Below, piece after piece: positions 18,420 through 27,242 of a stretch of DNA of 64,000 bases; position 1 is the stretch's first letter, and each line of letters starts with the position of its first letter. Location of the stretch: assembly GCA_947452785.1 (NCBI GenBank), contig CANGDZ010000011.1, forward strand, positions 1 through 64,000. The letters are read 5' to 3'. The notes below the pieces were generated by a model. That model saw only the letters and a program-made list of their open reading frames with translations. It made no database searches and was not told where the DNA came from. The position numbers and the translations under genes are program-made. Source of the stretch: Comamonadaceae bacterium. GTDB lineage: Bacteria; Pseudomonadota; Gammaproteobacteria; Burkholderiales; Burkholderiaceae_C.

Positions 18420-19469
18420 TTACTTGACGCCAGCGCTGGCAATGCCGGTGGTGATATGGCGCTGCAAAAAGGCAAACACCAGGGTCACAGGCAGCAAGGT
18501 GATCACGGTCATGGCCAACAGGTAATTCCATTGGGTATGCAATTCCCCTTGAAAGGCATTGAGCGCCAATTGCAGGGTGAAAAACTCGTTGCGTGACAGC
18601 ACAATCAATGGCAGTAAAAAATCATTCCAACGCCACATCACCGAGAAGATGGCCAACACAGCCAAGGCCGGTGCAGACAAAGGCAAAACAATGCGCCAGT
18701 AAATACGCCATTCACTGGCGTGGTCCATGCGGGCCGCCTCCAACAATTCGTCGGGAATGGTCAGCATGTACTGGCGCAATAAGAAAACGCCTGTGGGCGT
18801 GGCCACCGCTGGCAAGATCACCCCCCACAAAGAGTTGAGCAGACCTACGCCATTGATAACCAAAAACACCGGCACCAAAATAATGGTGGGCGGGATCATC
18901 AAGGTCGAGATGATCAGCAAAAACACCGCCTTGCGCCCTTTGAACTGGTATTTGGACAATGCAAATGCCGCCATGGAGTTGAACAGCAAGGTCAGCAACG
19001 TGGCCACCACCGTGATGAACACACTGTTCCAAAGGTATCGACCGAAAGTAAATTTTTGAAACAGGTCCGAATAATTACCCCAAGCAAAAGCCAGCTCGGT
19101 GATCGGCGTGCGCTGCTGAATCGGCACTTGCATGGTGACTTCAGGTTGCGCAGGGTCGACCATGGTGGCCATGATGCCCATGCGACTGACCTGGGCCATC
19201 GGCCTAGTGGGCTGGCCCTCTTGCTGTACTAAAAACAAAGGCAAGGCTTGGGCTTGCCCTTTTACTGACACCGTTTTTTGGCTGTAGGGTAAAAAGGTGG
19301 GCGGATACAGGCCCATGGCCGCCTCGGTTTTGAAAGACGACATGGCCAGCCACAGCACCGGGCCAAACAAGGTGAAGAGCCCCACTAACAGATAGAGATA
19401 GCTCAAAACATCGGTCCAGTGCAAACGCTTGCGCCCACGGGTTTTCAGTAAAACTGCAAACAGGTTCAT
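18420..19469 (-). CDS. Carbohydrate ABC importer permease (MalG-like)
   Basis: A 349-residue inner-membrane permease of the CUT1 class. It has an N-terminal membrane segment (SYLYLLVGLFTLFGPVLWLA), a periplasmic insert of roughly 100 residues, and further membrane helices. The EAA motif that contacts the ATPase is visible as LLEAARMDHASEWRIYWRI, followed by LPLSAPALAVLAIF. It starts with an ATGA overlap with the preceding permease gene (19466-19469), so the two subunits are made together. The insert after the first helix is longer than in a minimal MalG protein, as in several CUT1 permeases. Confidence 0.94.
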   Translation of the reverse strand: MNLFAVLLKTRGRKRLHWTDVLSYLYLLVGLFTLFGPVLWLAMSSFKTEAAMGLYPPTFLPYSQKTVSVKGQAQALPLFLVQQEGQPTRPMAQVSRMGIMATMVDPAQPEVTMQVPIQQRTPITELAFAWGNYSDLFQKFTFGRYLWNSVFITVVATLLTLLFNSMAAFALSKYQFKGRKAVFLLIISTLMIPPTIILVPVFLVINGVGLLNSLWGVILPAVATPTGVFLLRQYMLTIPDELLEAARMDHASEWRIYWRIVLPLSAPALAVLAIFSVMWRWNDFLLPLIVLSRNEFFTLQLALNAFQGELHTQWNYLLAMTVITLLPVTLVFAFLQRHITTGIASAGVK

Positions 19470-20446
19470 CGTGACGCTTTCTCACCCGCTTCGCTGGCGC
19501 GTGTGAGGCGCAATTGCGCCAAGGTGAGCACCACCAAGAACCCAGCCAAAGCCAGGGAGGCGGCAGCGGCCAAACCGTACAAATGGATTTGCTCCGCAAA
19601 GCCGGTTTGGTAAATAAATTGAACAATGAAGGTGGTGGCCGTACCCGGACCGCCACCGGTCAGCACAAAGACTTCGTCAAAAATTTGCACTGCGCGAATC
19701 GCGGCCAGGACCAACACCACGATCAAATTGGGCATCAGCATCGGCAAGGTGATGCGGCTCAGGGTGCGCCAGGGGCTAGCTCGGTCCATTTGTGCAGCCT
19801 CATACAGGTCTTTGGGAATGGCTTGCAGGCCCGCCAGCAAAATCAAAGTGTAAAACCCCATGTGCGCCCAAATGGAGACGAACACCGTCCAGAAAAAAGC
19901 CCATGAGGCGTTGGTCAACCATTCCACGGCCGGCAGATCGAAAGCCGCCAAGCCCGCATTGAAAACGCCCTGACTTTGCAGCATCCATTTCCAAATCAGA
20001 GCCACCACCACCGGTGACAGCAAGACAGGATAGAAAAACACCCCGCGCCAAAACCCGCGTCCCACGATTTTGCGGTTCAGCACCAAGGCCGTGATCAAAG
20101 AAAACAGCACCATCAAACCGACCTGCAGCAAGGTGAATTTGAGGGTGTTGAATAAAGCGCGCCAAAACACGTCTTTGCGGCAAGTGGACAAGTCCAAGTA
20201 GTTGCCGCATTCGAGCAATATTTGGAAATTTTCGAGCCCGGTGAAAGGTCGCTCCAAAGGCATCAAATTCACACCGCCCGAGCTGGCGTAGAAAAAATTG
20301 ATGACTATGGGCAAAAAGGTAAATACACCAAACACCAACAAGTTGGGGCCTACAAACAGCCAAGCCAAACGATCGCGCCCTAAGCGCTGCTGTGCCCAAC
20401 GGAACAAGGGCTCCAGCAAATTAAAAACAAAAGCAAAGATACGCAC
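19466..20446 (-). CDS. Carbohydrate ABC importer permease (MalF/UgpA-like)
   Basis: A 326-residue CUT1 permease with six predicted membrane helices. The EAA loop reads LYEAAQMDRASPWRTLSRI, followed by TLPMLMPNLIVVLVLAAI, and the family FDEVFVLTGGGPGTATTF segment is present. It pairs with the MalG-like subunit encoded next, which it overlaps by four bases. The start is a GTG at 20446 without a strong ribosome site. The gene lies about 95 bases after the binding-protein gene, with a hairpin in the gap that could lower its expression relative to the binding protein. Confidence 0.94.
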   Translation of the reverse strand: MRIFAFVFNLLEPLFRWAQQRLGRDRLAWLFVGPNLLVFGVFTFLPIVINFFYASSGGVNLMPLERPFTGLENFQILLECGNYLDLSTCRKDVFWRALFNTLKFTLLQVGLMVLFSLITALVLNRKIVGRGFWRGVFFYPVLLSPVVVALIWKWMLQSQGVFNAGLAAFDLPAVEWLTNASWAFFWTVFVSIWAHMGFYTLILLAGLQAIPKDLYEAAQMDRASPWRTLSRITLPMLMPNLIVVLVLAAIRAVQIFDEVFVLTGGGPGTATTFIVQFIYQTGFAEQIHLYGLAAAASLALAGFLVVLTLAQLRLTRASEAGEKASR

Positions 20447-20465
20447 GAGGAATTCAAACTGAAAA

Positions 20466-20498
20466 GCTCAGGGCCTGAGCCCCCAAAAAAGGAGGGGG
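20466..20498 (-). terminator. Hairpin/attenuator between sugar-binding protein and permeases
   Basis: On the minus strand, a hairpin GCTCAG-GCC-CTGAGC (20466-20480) is followed by TTTTC. A second possible stem, CCCCC / GGGGG, covers 20480-20498. The position between binding-protein and permease genes suggests partial termination or transcript-end stabilisation. Confidence 0.55.
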
Positions 20499-20542
20499 TT
20501 GCACCTGCCAGTGCCAGCCCCGTGGGAATTACGCGTTCAAAC

Positions 20543-21820
20543 TCACTTTTGAGCTTGTTTGATCGCGTCTTGCATGTCGGCGTTGATCTTGGTGAGCGCT
20601 TCGTCCGTGCTCATCTCACCCACCAGTGCTTGGGTCACACGGGCCACCGTGGGCAGCATGATGGCGCGGTTGAACTTGTAACCTTGGAACTGATAAGCCA
20701 AAGGAGACAGACTGGCCACACCGTTGCTGTAGACACCTAATGCCGCTTTGGCACCGGGCTGTGCACCGGCATAGTTGATGCCTTTTTTAACCAAACCCGC
20801 ATGGGCCGGAATGTTGTTGGTGCGCGCGGTGAAATCGCCATAGATCGCTTCAGAGGCCAGGAAGTCCAAAAAGGCCCCCACCTCTTTAGGGTTCTTGCTG
20901 GTCTTTAGCGCCACCCAGGCCGCGCCTCCGGGAATGCCAGTACACGCTGCCGGGCCGCAAGGATTGGGCGCAGCCACCCAGTCAAATTTATTTGCCACAT
21001 CTTTTTGCAAGCGGTTGATTTGCCAGCTGCCTGACAACACCATCACGACATTGCCGTTGATGAATTCGCCAATCGAGTCGGCATAAGTGGAGCCGCCCGA
21101 ACCTGCCCACACCTCGCGCAGCATGGTGCCGTCTTTGTGCCAAGCCACAAACTTGTTCACAGTGGATTTGTAGCCCTCGTCGATCACCGGGTTGCCCTGG
21201 GCATCGAAAATTTTGGCGCCGTAACTGATGGCGGGTCCCGCAAATCGGTGCCCAGACCGGTCCCAAGCGAGCGCAGCTTTAGTTTGAGTGGCTTTGGCCA
21301 CCTTGCGCGAAGCCTCCACCCATTCTTCCCAGGTGGCCTTAGGGCTGGGCAGCGCAACCTTGGCTTGTTCAAACAAAGTTTTGTTGACGTAAGGACCGGT
21401 CATGGTCAGCTGCGACATGAAACCGTAGACGCCTTTGGCTGAAGGATCGGGACGTAACCAAGGCGCTGTGGCACCAAAATTGGTGTCCCAATAGCGGCGA
21501 TCTTTCACATGGGCTGAAATGTCCAAGTAGTATTTGGACAGGCCGCCCAAGTCGGTCACACGCGCAATGTCAGGGCCTTGCCCCGCCGCCAATTGCACTG
21601 GCAGTTGCTCCACAATGGTTTTGTACGGTACTGTGTCTACCACCACCTTGATGCCGGGATTCAAGGCTTCAAATTTTTTGGCCGCTTCGGCTGTGACTTC
21701 GCACTCGACGCCGTCTTGGTAGCACATGACACGAATTTCGTTGGCCATGGCGCAAGTACCGGCCAAAGTTAAAATTGTGCCCACAGCCCAAGCTGTGGAA
21801 CGGTTAGCGATCGGGTGCAT
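20543..21820 (-). CDS. Carbohydrate ABC importer substrate-binding protein (family 1 extracellular)
   Basis: A 425-residue periplasmic sugar-binding protein of the SBP_bac_1/UgpB type. The start ATG at 21820 has AGGAG five bases upstream and begins a signal peptide (MHPIANRSTAWAVGTI..., cleavage near AMA-NE). The mature start is EIRVMCYQDGVECEVTAEAA, followed by the typical FEALNPGIKVVVDTVPY and LAAGQGPDIARV segments. LSGSWQINRL and IPGGAAWVALKTSKNP are further family landmarks. It is the first gene of the importer operon ending in the GH31 enzyme. Its ligand is unknown; a mono- or oligosaccharide is the family expectation. Confidence 0.94.
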   Translation of the reverse strand: MHPIANRSTAWAVGTILTLAGTCAMANEIRVMCYQDGVECEVTAEAAKKFEALNPGIKVVVDTVPYKTIVEQLPVQLAAGQGPDIARVTDLGGLSKYYLDISAHVKDRRYWDTNFGATAPWLRPDPSAKGVYGFMSQLTMTGPYVNKTLFEQAKVALPSPKATWEEWVEASRKVAKATQTKAALAWDRSGHRFAGPAISYGAKIFDAQGNPVIDEGYKSTVNKFVAWHKDGTMLREVWAGSGGSTYADSIGEFINGNVVMVLSGSWQINRLQKDVANKFDWVAAPNPCGPAACTGIPGGAAWVALKTSKNPKEVGAFLDFLASEAIYGDFTARTNNIPAHAGLVKKGINYAGAQPGAKAALGVYSNGVASLSPLAYQFQGYKFNRAIMLPTVARVTQALVGEMSTDEALTKINADMQDAIKQAQK

Positions 21821-21845
21821 AGCATCTCCTGTAATTGACTTCTGA

Positions 21846-21851
21846 AATATA
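21846..21851 (-). promoter_or_regulatory. Possible -10 box of the sugar importer operon
   Basis: TATATT on the minus strand lies 26 bases upstream of the binding-protein ATG. The region 17 bases further upstream reads GTGAGC, sharing T, G and A with the TTGACA consensus at three positions. The divergent CE15-like gene begins at 21889, so control elements of both genes share this 68-base gap. Confidence 0.4.
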
Positions 21852-21888
21852 GTGCAAGCAGATCTTAAGCTCACTATCGTTTGTACGA

Positions 21889-22851
21889 ATGAATAAACAG
21901 TTTTCGCCATCGAATGCTATGCCCAGCGATGTCAAGGCCTACGTCGAAATGCTTTACGGTGGCATGCCCCCGCCGCCCGACATCGTAAAGACGACTTTGG
22001 TGCACACACTCGCCACAAGCACCCATCGGTTACAAATTTGGGCGATTCGCGTCGGTGATCCCAGTTGGCTGGAGTGGCATCTCACGCTGCATCTGCCTAT
22101 TTCATCTGCTGAGCACAATTTCCCCATCCTGCTCAGTTCGGATGGCTGCTGGCCCCATGTAGTCAACACGCAGGCCATTGATGCCGTACTGGAACAAGGC
22201 GTGTGCCTGGCGCATTTCGACCGTTTTCAGTTTGCCCATGATAGGCCCGATGGCCAGCGGTGTGGTGCTCTTTATGACCACTGGCCAGACAGTCACTGTG
22301 GCGCAATCTCGGCCTGGGCTTGGGGGCTGCGAACAAATGTGCAAGCGTTGATGCAAATCCCAGCGCTGAATCACCGCAAGATGGGTGTCATCGGGCACTC
22401 GCGCGGTGGTAAAGCGGCGCTCTTGGCAGGCGCAACCGATTCACATATCGCAATGACGGTGACGCACAACAGTGGCTGCGCAGGTGCAGCGTCATTTAAA
22501 ATCCGTGATGACACTGCAGAGACTTTGATGGGACTGCAAGCCACGTTCCCGCACTGGCTGGGCCTCGCTTGTCACGACGCGCAAGTGCTCGCCGACTTGC
22601 AATCCATCGACAACTGGGCTCTCTTGGAGTGTTTCACCGGCCGACACCTGTGTGTCTTACAGGCAAACGATGATTTATGGGCCAACCCCCAAGGCACCCG
22701 CTATGCCGTAGCGCGCTTAAAAGCACATTGGGAAAGCTTGGGGCTGGGCGAGCGACTGCACCATTTCACCCGCACGGGGGGACACGCCATGAGCGCGCTG
22801 GACTGGTCGCGCGCTGCGCAAAGCTTGGCGCAGATGGAGACGTCCTCATGA
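21889..22851 (+). CDS. CE15-like alpha/beta-hydrolase (glucuronoyl-esterase family fold)
   Basis: A 320-residue alpha/beta-hydrolase resembling carbohydrate esterase family 15. The nucleophile motif GHSRGGKAAL puts the serine at 171. It is followed by NSGCAGAAS (194-202), DDLWANPQG (261-269) and the histidine H299 in RTGGHAMSALDW, the same order as in CE15 enzymes. CE15 members cleave esters of glucuronic acid; here the substrate is unknown. No signal peptide is seen, unlike secreted CE15 enzymes, so it is probably cytoplasmic. It is divergent from the sugar importer/GH31 operon across 68 bases, which suggests common use. No ribosome site precedes the ATG, so the start could be further in (ATG 21919). 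Confidence 0.75.
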   Translation: MNKQFSPSNAMPSDVKAYVEMLYGGMPPPPDIVKTTLVHTLATSTHRLQIWAIRVGDPSWLEWHLTLHLPISSAEHNFPILLSSDGCWPHVVNTQAIDAVLEQGVCLAHFDRFQFAHDRPDGQRCGALYDHWPDSHCGAISAWAWGLRTNVQALMQIPALNHRKMGVIGHSRGGKAALLAGATDSHIAMTVTHNSGCAGAASFKIRDDTAETLMGLQATFPHWLGLACHDAQVLADLQSIDNWALLECFTGRHLCVLQANDDLWANPQGTRYAVARLKAHWESLGLGERLHHFTRTGGHAMSALDWSRAAQSLAQMETSS

Positions 22852-22892
22852 CTTCAGGCCATCACGGATAAGCAGTGATGGTCACCACAGTA

Positions 22893-25250
22893 TTAGCTTT
22901 TACGGCGTGGCGGCAAGCCGGTGTGCTGGGTCAGGGTTTGACCGGGGCGCGGTTGACCCATTTTTTTGATACCCGGCTTGGTCGCGACGGCTGGGGTTGC
23001 CGCATTGGGGGTGCTATTTTTGCGTCTCGCACTTTGGTAGCCGCTTTCAGCCAGTGGCTGCCAAGATGGAATCAAGTGGTGTTTGCCGTTGCCGATCAAA
23101 TCGGCGCGACCCATGGACTTCAAGGCTTCGCGTAGCAGCGGCCAGTTGTTGGCGTCGTGGTACCGCAAAAAAGCTTTGTGCAAGCGGCGGCGTTTTTCGC
23201 CTTTGACAACGTCCACCTTCTCGCTGTCACGCGTGATTTTGCGCAAAGGGTTGCGCAAGGTGTGGTACATGGCCGTGGCTGAGGCCATCGGGCTGGGGTA
23301 GAAGGTCTGCACCTGGTCAGCGCGGAAGCTGTTTTTCTTGAGCCACACGGCCAAATTCATCATGTCTTCATCGCTGGTGCCTGGATGGGCCGCAATGAAG
23401 TACGGCACCAAGAATTGTTTCTTTCCGGCCTCAGCGCTGAACTTGTCGAACATGCTTTTGAAGCGGTCGTAGGTGCCGATGCCGGGCTTCATCATTTTGT
23501 CGAGTGGACCGCTTTCGGTGTGCTCCGGCGCGATCTTCAAATAGCCGCCCACATGGTGCGTCACCAACTCTTTCACATACTCGGGCGACTGCACCGCCAA
23601 GTCATAGCGCAGTCCGGAGCCGATCAAAATTTTCTTCACGCCTGTCAAGGCCCGTGCGCGGCGGTACATCTTGATCAGCGGCGCGTGGTCGGTGGTCAGG
23701 TTTTGGCAAATACCCGGAAACACGCAGCTGGGTTTGCGGCAAGCCGCCTCAATGGCCGGTGTTTTGCAACCCAAGCGGTACATATTCGCGGTAGGGCCAC
23801 CCAGGTCGGAAATGACACCCGTGAAACCTTTGACCTTGTCGCGAATGTCTTCAATTTCTTTAATCACCGACTCTTCGCTGCGGCTTTGGATGATGCGGCC
23901 TTCGTGCTCGGTGATGGAGCAAAACGTGCAACCACCAAAACAGCCCCGCATGATGTTCACCGAGAAGCGGATCATTTCCCAGGCCGGGATTTTGGTGGTG
24001 CCATCATGGCTGCCGTTCTCGTCAGCATAGGTTGGGTGCGGGCTGCGGGCATAGGGCAGATCGAACACATGGTCCATCTCAGCCGTGGTCAAGGGAATGG
24101 GCGGTGGATTGATCCACACATCGCGCGCCGTGGTGCCTGCACCGTGCGCTTGGACCAAACAACGGGCATTGCCAGGGTTGGTCTCCAGGTGCAAGACACG
24201 GTTGGCGTGGGCATACAACACCGCATCGCTTTTGACCTGTTCATAACTGGGCAGGCGAATGACGCTCAGGTCGCGCGGCGGCACTTTGTGCATGCCTTTG
24301 CCGCGCAAGCCGTCCCGCTCCGTGGTGGGCAAAGCAGGATTGGCAAAGAACTGCAGCGCTTGCACTTTAACGCCGGGTTTTTCGTTGACGTTGTGCACAT
24401 CGGCCACGGCCTGGGCTTCGTCTTCACGGGCGCAAGTGGCGCCCTGCTCCCGCGCTTGGTCCGAGATCATCAAGTACGGGTTGACGTGCGCTTCCACATG
24501 GCCAGGGCTGTCCACCGTGGTGGAGTCAATTTCAAACCATCCTGGTGGCGTTGCGCGGCGTACAAAAGCAGTACCGCGCACGTCGGTGATGTCCTGCACC
24601 GATTCGTGTGCCGCCAAGCGATGCGCAATTTCCACAATGGCGCGTTCGGCGTTGCCGTACAGCAGCAAATCACATTTGCTGTCCACCACCACGGAGCGGC
24701 GAACTTTGTCGGACCAATAGTCGTAGTGCGCGATTCGGCGCAGCGAGCCTTCAATGCCGCCCAAGACAATTGGCACCTCGGGATAGGCTTCGCGGCAGCG
24801 CTGGCTGTAAACGAGCGCGGCGCGATCGGGCCGCTTGCCGCCCACATCGCCCGGGGTGTAGGCGTCGTCTGTGCGGATTTTGCGATCGGCCGTGTAACGG
24901 TTGATCATCGAATCCATATTGCCGGCCGTCACGCCCCAAAATAAATTGGGTTTGCCCAAGGCTTTAAACGGGTCGGCGCTTTGCCAATCGGGTTGGGCAA
25001 TGATGCCCACGCGAAATCCCTGGTTTTCCAGCATGCGACCAATCACCGACATGCCAAAGCTGGGGTGGTCCACGTAGGCATCGCCGGTGACGATGATCAC
25101 GTCGCAGCTGTCCCAACCGAGCTTGTCCATTTCTGCCCGGCACATGGGCAGCATGGGCGCCGTGCCAAAGCGGGCCGCCCAGTACTTGCGGTAACTGGTC
25201 AGCGGTTTGGCGTTGCGCGGAAAAAAGGAGACGTCGGCGAGGGCGTTCAT
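22893..25250 (-). CDS. ygiQ: YgiQ family radical SAM protein
   Basis: A 785-residue radical SAM protein of the YgiQ/UPF0313 family, whose reaction is not established. The 4Fe-4S motif is [16 protein letters not shown] (C-x3-C-x2-C) in the middle of the chain. The N-terminal region has a cobalamin-binding-like Rossmann segment ([18 protein letters not shown]). Other family blocks are [36 protein letters not shown] and [18 protein letters not shown]. The last 70 residues form a basic, low-complexity tail, also common in the family. The ATG at 25250 gives the family start [16 protein letters not shown]. It is divergent from yigZ and converges with the CE15-like gene. Confidence 0.93.
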   Translation of the reverse strand: MNALADVSFFPRNAKPLTSYRKYWAARFGTAPMLPMCRAEMDKLGWDSCDVIIVTGDAYVDHPSFGMSVIGRMLENQGFRVGIIAQPDWQSADPFKALGKPNLFWGVTAGNMDSMINRYTADRKIRTDDAYTPGDVGGKRPDRAALVYSQRCREAYPEVPIVLGGIEGSLRRIAHYDYWSDKVRRSVVVDSKCDLLLYGNAERAIVEIAHRLAAHESVQDITDVRGTAFVRRATPPGWFEIDSTTVDSPGHVEAHVNPYLMISDQAREQGATCAREDEAQAVADVHNVNEKPGVKVQALQFFANPALPTTERDGLRGKGMHKVPPRDLSVIRLPSYEQVKSDAVLYAHANRVLHLETNPGNARCLVQAHGAGTTARDVWINPPPIPLTTAEMDHVFDLPYARSPHPTYADENGSHDGTTKIPAWEMIRFSVNIMRGCFGGCTFCSITEHEGRIIQSRSEESVIKEIEDIRDKVKGFTGVISDLGGPTANMYRLGCKTPAIEAACRKPSCVFPGICQNLTTDHAPLIKMYRRARALTGVKKILIGSGLRYDLAVQSPEYVKELVTHHVGGYLKIAPEHTESGPLDKMMKPGIGTYDRFKSMFDKFSAEAGKKQFLVPYFIAAHPGTSDEDMMNLAVWLKKNSFRADQVQTFYPSPMASATAMYHTLRNPLRKITRDSEKVDVVKGEKRRRLHKAFLRYHDANNWPLLREALKSMGRADLIGNGKHHLIPSWQPLAESGYQSARRKNSTPNAATPAVATKPGIKKMGQPRPGQTLTQHTGLPPRRKS

Positions 25251-25381
25251 GGCATCGAATCAGGGGATAACCCTGTAGTGTAGGGCTTGAGGGGTGGACT
25301 TGCGTCTGGCGCGGGTATTCCACTTTCAAAGGTGCGCCGTGCGATCGCGCTCCGCCACAAGCTCTGCGATATCCTCAGCGC

Positions 25382-25984
25382 ATGTCCTTTTCTCTTGCCG
25401 CACCCGCTCACTTTGAACTGGTCATTAAAAAAAGCCGGTTCATCGCCTGTGTCGAGCCCATGGCCGGGCGCGAACAGGCGCTGACGCGGGTGGCCCAGCT
25501 TAAAGCCACGCACCCGGATGCCGCGCACGTGTGCTGGGCCTTGCTGGCCGGTGGACAGTCCGCCGCCCACGACGATGGCGAGCCAGGCGGCACCGCCGGG
25601 CGCCCCATGCTGGAGGTGCTGCGCCATCAGGATCTGCAAGGCGTGATGGCTTCGGTGGTGCGTTATTTTGGGGGTACAAAGCTTGGCGCCGGTGGTTTAC
25701 TGCGCGCCTACACCGACGCTGTGGCGCAGGCCCTGCTCAGCGTTGAAAAAATTGAGCTCATTGCCAAAGTGCAATTGAGCTGCAGCGTGCCTTATGCGTT
25801 GGAAGGCATGGTGCGACACGAGTTGGTGTTAGTGCAAGCGCACTTGCTGCACGTGAGCCATGGCTCGGTCGTAACCTTTAGCATAGAACTGCCGCAAACG
25901 GCCGTGCCCGCTTTGGTGGCACGCTTGAACGAAGCCGGCATGGGTCGCCTGTCTTGGATTGAGCCTCATGCCATGGATAATTAA
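25382..25984 (+). CDS. yigZ: IMPACT/YigZ family protein
   Basis: A 200-residue cytosolic protein of the UPF0029/IMPACT family. The N-terminal domain carries the family block HDDGEPGGTAGRPMLEVL and VVRYFGGTKLGAGGLLRAY. The C-terminal DUF1949-like region covers the rest (KVQLSCSVPYALEGMVRHEL). Eukaryotic IMPACT regulates GCN2; the bacterial role is unclear, possibly linked to translation. There is no strong ribosome site before the ATG. The chrA-like gene follows after three bases, so they are likely co-transcribed. Confidence 0.93.
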   Translation: MSFSLAAPAHFELVIKKSRFIACVEPMAGREQALTRVAQLKATHPDAAHVCWALLAGGQSAAHDDGEPGGTAGRPMLEVLRHQDLQGVMASVVRYFGGTKLGAGGLLRAYTDAVAQALLSVEKIELIAKVQLSCSVPYALEGMVRHELVLVQAHLLHVSHGSVVTFSIELPQTAVPALVARLNEAGMGRLSWIEPHAMDN

Positions 25985-25987
25985 GAT

Positions 25988-26611
25988 ATGCCTGTAAACC
26001 CTAATGCCGACACCATCGCCCCTGAGCCCTTGTCGCAACCGCAATCCAAAACCGATTTATTCAAAACCTTTTCACACATGGCCCTGCAAGGCTTTGGCGG
26101 CGTCCTGACGGTGGTTCAGCGCGAACTGGTGGAGCGCAAACGTTGGATGACCTCAGCCCAGTTTGTTGAAGAATGGTCAGTCGCGCAAGTCATGCCCGGC
26201 CCCAATGTGGTGAACCTGTGTCTGATGATCGGTGGTCGCTATTTTGGACTTCCAGGCGCCCTGGCGGCACTGTCTGGCCTGCTGCTCTTGCCCTTGATCT
26301 TGGTGCTGACCTTAGCGATTTTGTTCGGCGGCGTCTCTGACAGCGCCTACGCGCAAGGCGCTTTGCGTGGCATGGGCGCTGTCGCTGCAGGCTTGATCAC
26401 CGCCACCGGACTGAAATTGACCAGCGCGCTGCCTCAGAACGTAATGGGCTTGAGCGCTTGCCTGGTTATTGCCGGACTCACCTTCGTGGCGGTGGGCTTG
26501 CTGCGCCTGCCGCTGGCTTGGGTGCTGTTGGGCTTGGGCCTGATCACCAGCGCCTATGCCTATGTCAAGCTGGCGCCCAAGGACACACGTGATGGGAAAG
26601 CGTCCTCATGA
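25988..26611 (+). CDS. chrA: Chromate transporter, ChrA N-terminal-half type
   Basis: A 207-residue membrane protein with one CHR domain. The family pattern is visible: ALQGFGGVLTVVQRELVER, then WMTSAQFVEEWSVAQVMPGPN, then the GGRYFGLPGALAALSG block. About five to six hydrophobic segments follow. It is the short form, half the length of classical ChrA (about 400 residues), and is paired with a second half encoded next with an ATGA overlap (26608-26611). Such pairs act as heterodimers in known cases and export chromate by proton exchange. Whether this pair moves chromate or another oxyanion cannot be judged from sequence. Confidence 0.88.
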   Translation: MPVNPNADTIAPEPLSQPQSKTDLFKTFSHMALQGFGGVLTVVQRELVERKRWMTSAQFVEEWSVAQVMPGPNVVNLCLMIGGRYFGLPGALAALSGLLLLPLILVLTLAILFGGVSDSAYAQGALRGMGAVAAGLITATGLKLTSALPQNVMGLSACLVIAGLTFVAVGLLRLPLAWVLLGLGLITSAYAYVKLAPKDTRDGKASS

Positions 26612-27204
26612 ACATTGTGATGAGCGCGCTGGATTGGTGGTCCTTGTTTCAACAGTTTTGTCTGTTGTCATTGCTGGGCGTGGGTGGCGCCATCACCACT
26701 GCCCCTGAAATGCACCGTTTTTTGGTGGACGAGCACCACTGGTTGAATGACATCCAGTTCACCACCTCCATTGCCTTGGCGCAGGCCTCACCGGGCCCGA
26801 ATGTGCTGTTTGTCGCTTTGATGGGTTGGAATCTTGGCCTGAACGCCGGTGGCGGTTTGGCCGAGGGGCCGAATGCCTGGGCCTTGGGCCTTTTCGGCAT
26901 CTTGGTGATGATGCTGGGCATCATGCTGCCCTCGTCGGTACTTACCTACGTGGCCACGCGCTGGGCGCACCGCAACCGCGACATGCGTGGGGTCAAGGCT
27001 TTCAAAGCCGGGATGGCGCCGATCGTGGTGGCCTTGTTGGTCTGTACCGGTTGGTTGCTCACCGCTGCCCACAGCCAACCCGCCAAAGACTGGGCATTGT
27101 GGGTGTTGACCGCAGTCACCGCGCTGGTGGTCTGGCGCACCCGCATTCACCTGTTGTGGTTGCTGGCTGCGGGCGCTATTTTGGGCGCGCTGGGTTTGAT
27201 CTAG
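26608..27204 (+). CDS. chrA: Chromate transporter, ChrA C-terminal-half type
   Basis: A 198-residue partner of the preceding CHR protein. The second CHR domain reads LGVGGAITTAPEMHRFL, then WLNDIQFTTSIALAQASPGPN and the MGWNLGLNAGG segment. Six hydrophobic segments can be seen, with a GLI end. The ATG overlaps the stop of the upstream half, so the subunits are made in equal amount. The GG-x-P and PGPN motifs are both intact in the two proteins, so neither is a broken copy. This is the last gene of the yigZ-chrA cluster and it converges with the lipoprotein gene ending at 27243. Confidence 0.88.
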   Translation: MNIVMSALDWWSLFQQFCLLSLLGVGGAITTAPEMHRFLVDEHHWLNDIQFTTSIALAQASPGPNVLFVALMGWNLGLNAGGGLAEGPNAWALGLFGILVMMLGIMLPSSVLTYVATRWAHRNRDMRGVKAFKAGMAPIVVALLVCTGWLLTAAHSQPAKDWALWVLTAVTALVVWRTRIHLLWLLAAGAILGALGLI

Positions 27205-27242
27205 CGCCAACCCGAGTCAGATGAATCACCTGAGGCTCATGC

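Noticed and set aside
23385-24944. A 519-residue open frame on the plus strand opposite ygiQ
   Set aside because: It is the antisense of a gene with clear radical SAM motifs, has no recognisable domain, and such frames are common in GC-rich codon usage.
25261-25275. Sequence CAGGGGATAACCCTG resembling part of a homing endonuclease site (I-SceI)
   Set aside because: It differs from the 18-base I-SceI site at several positions and there is no intron or endonuclease gene; it is a small inverted repeat in the ygiQ-yigZ gap.
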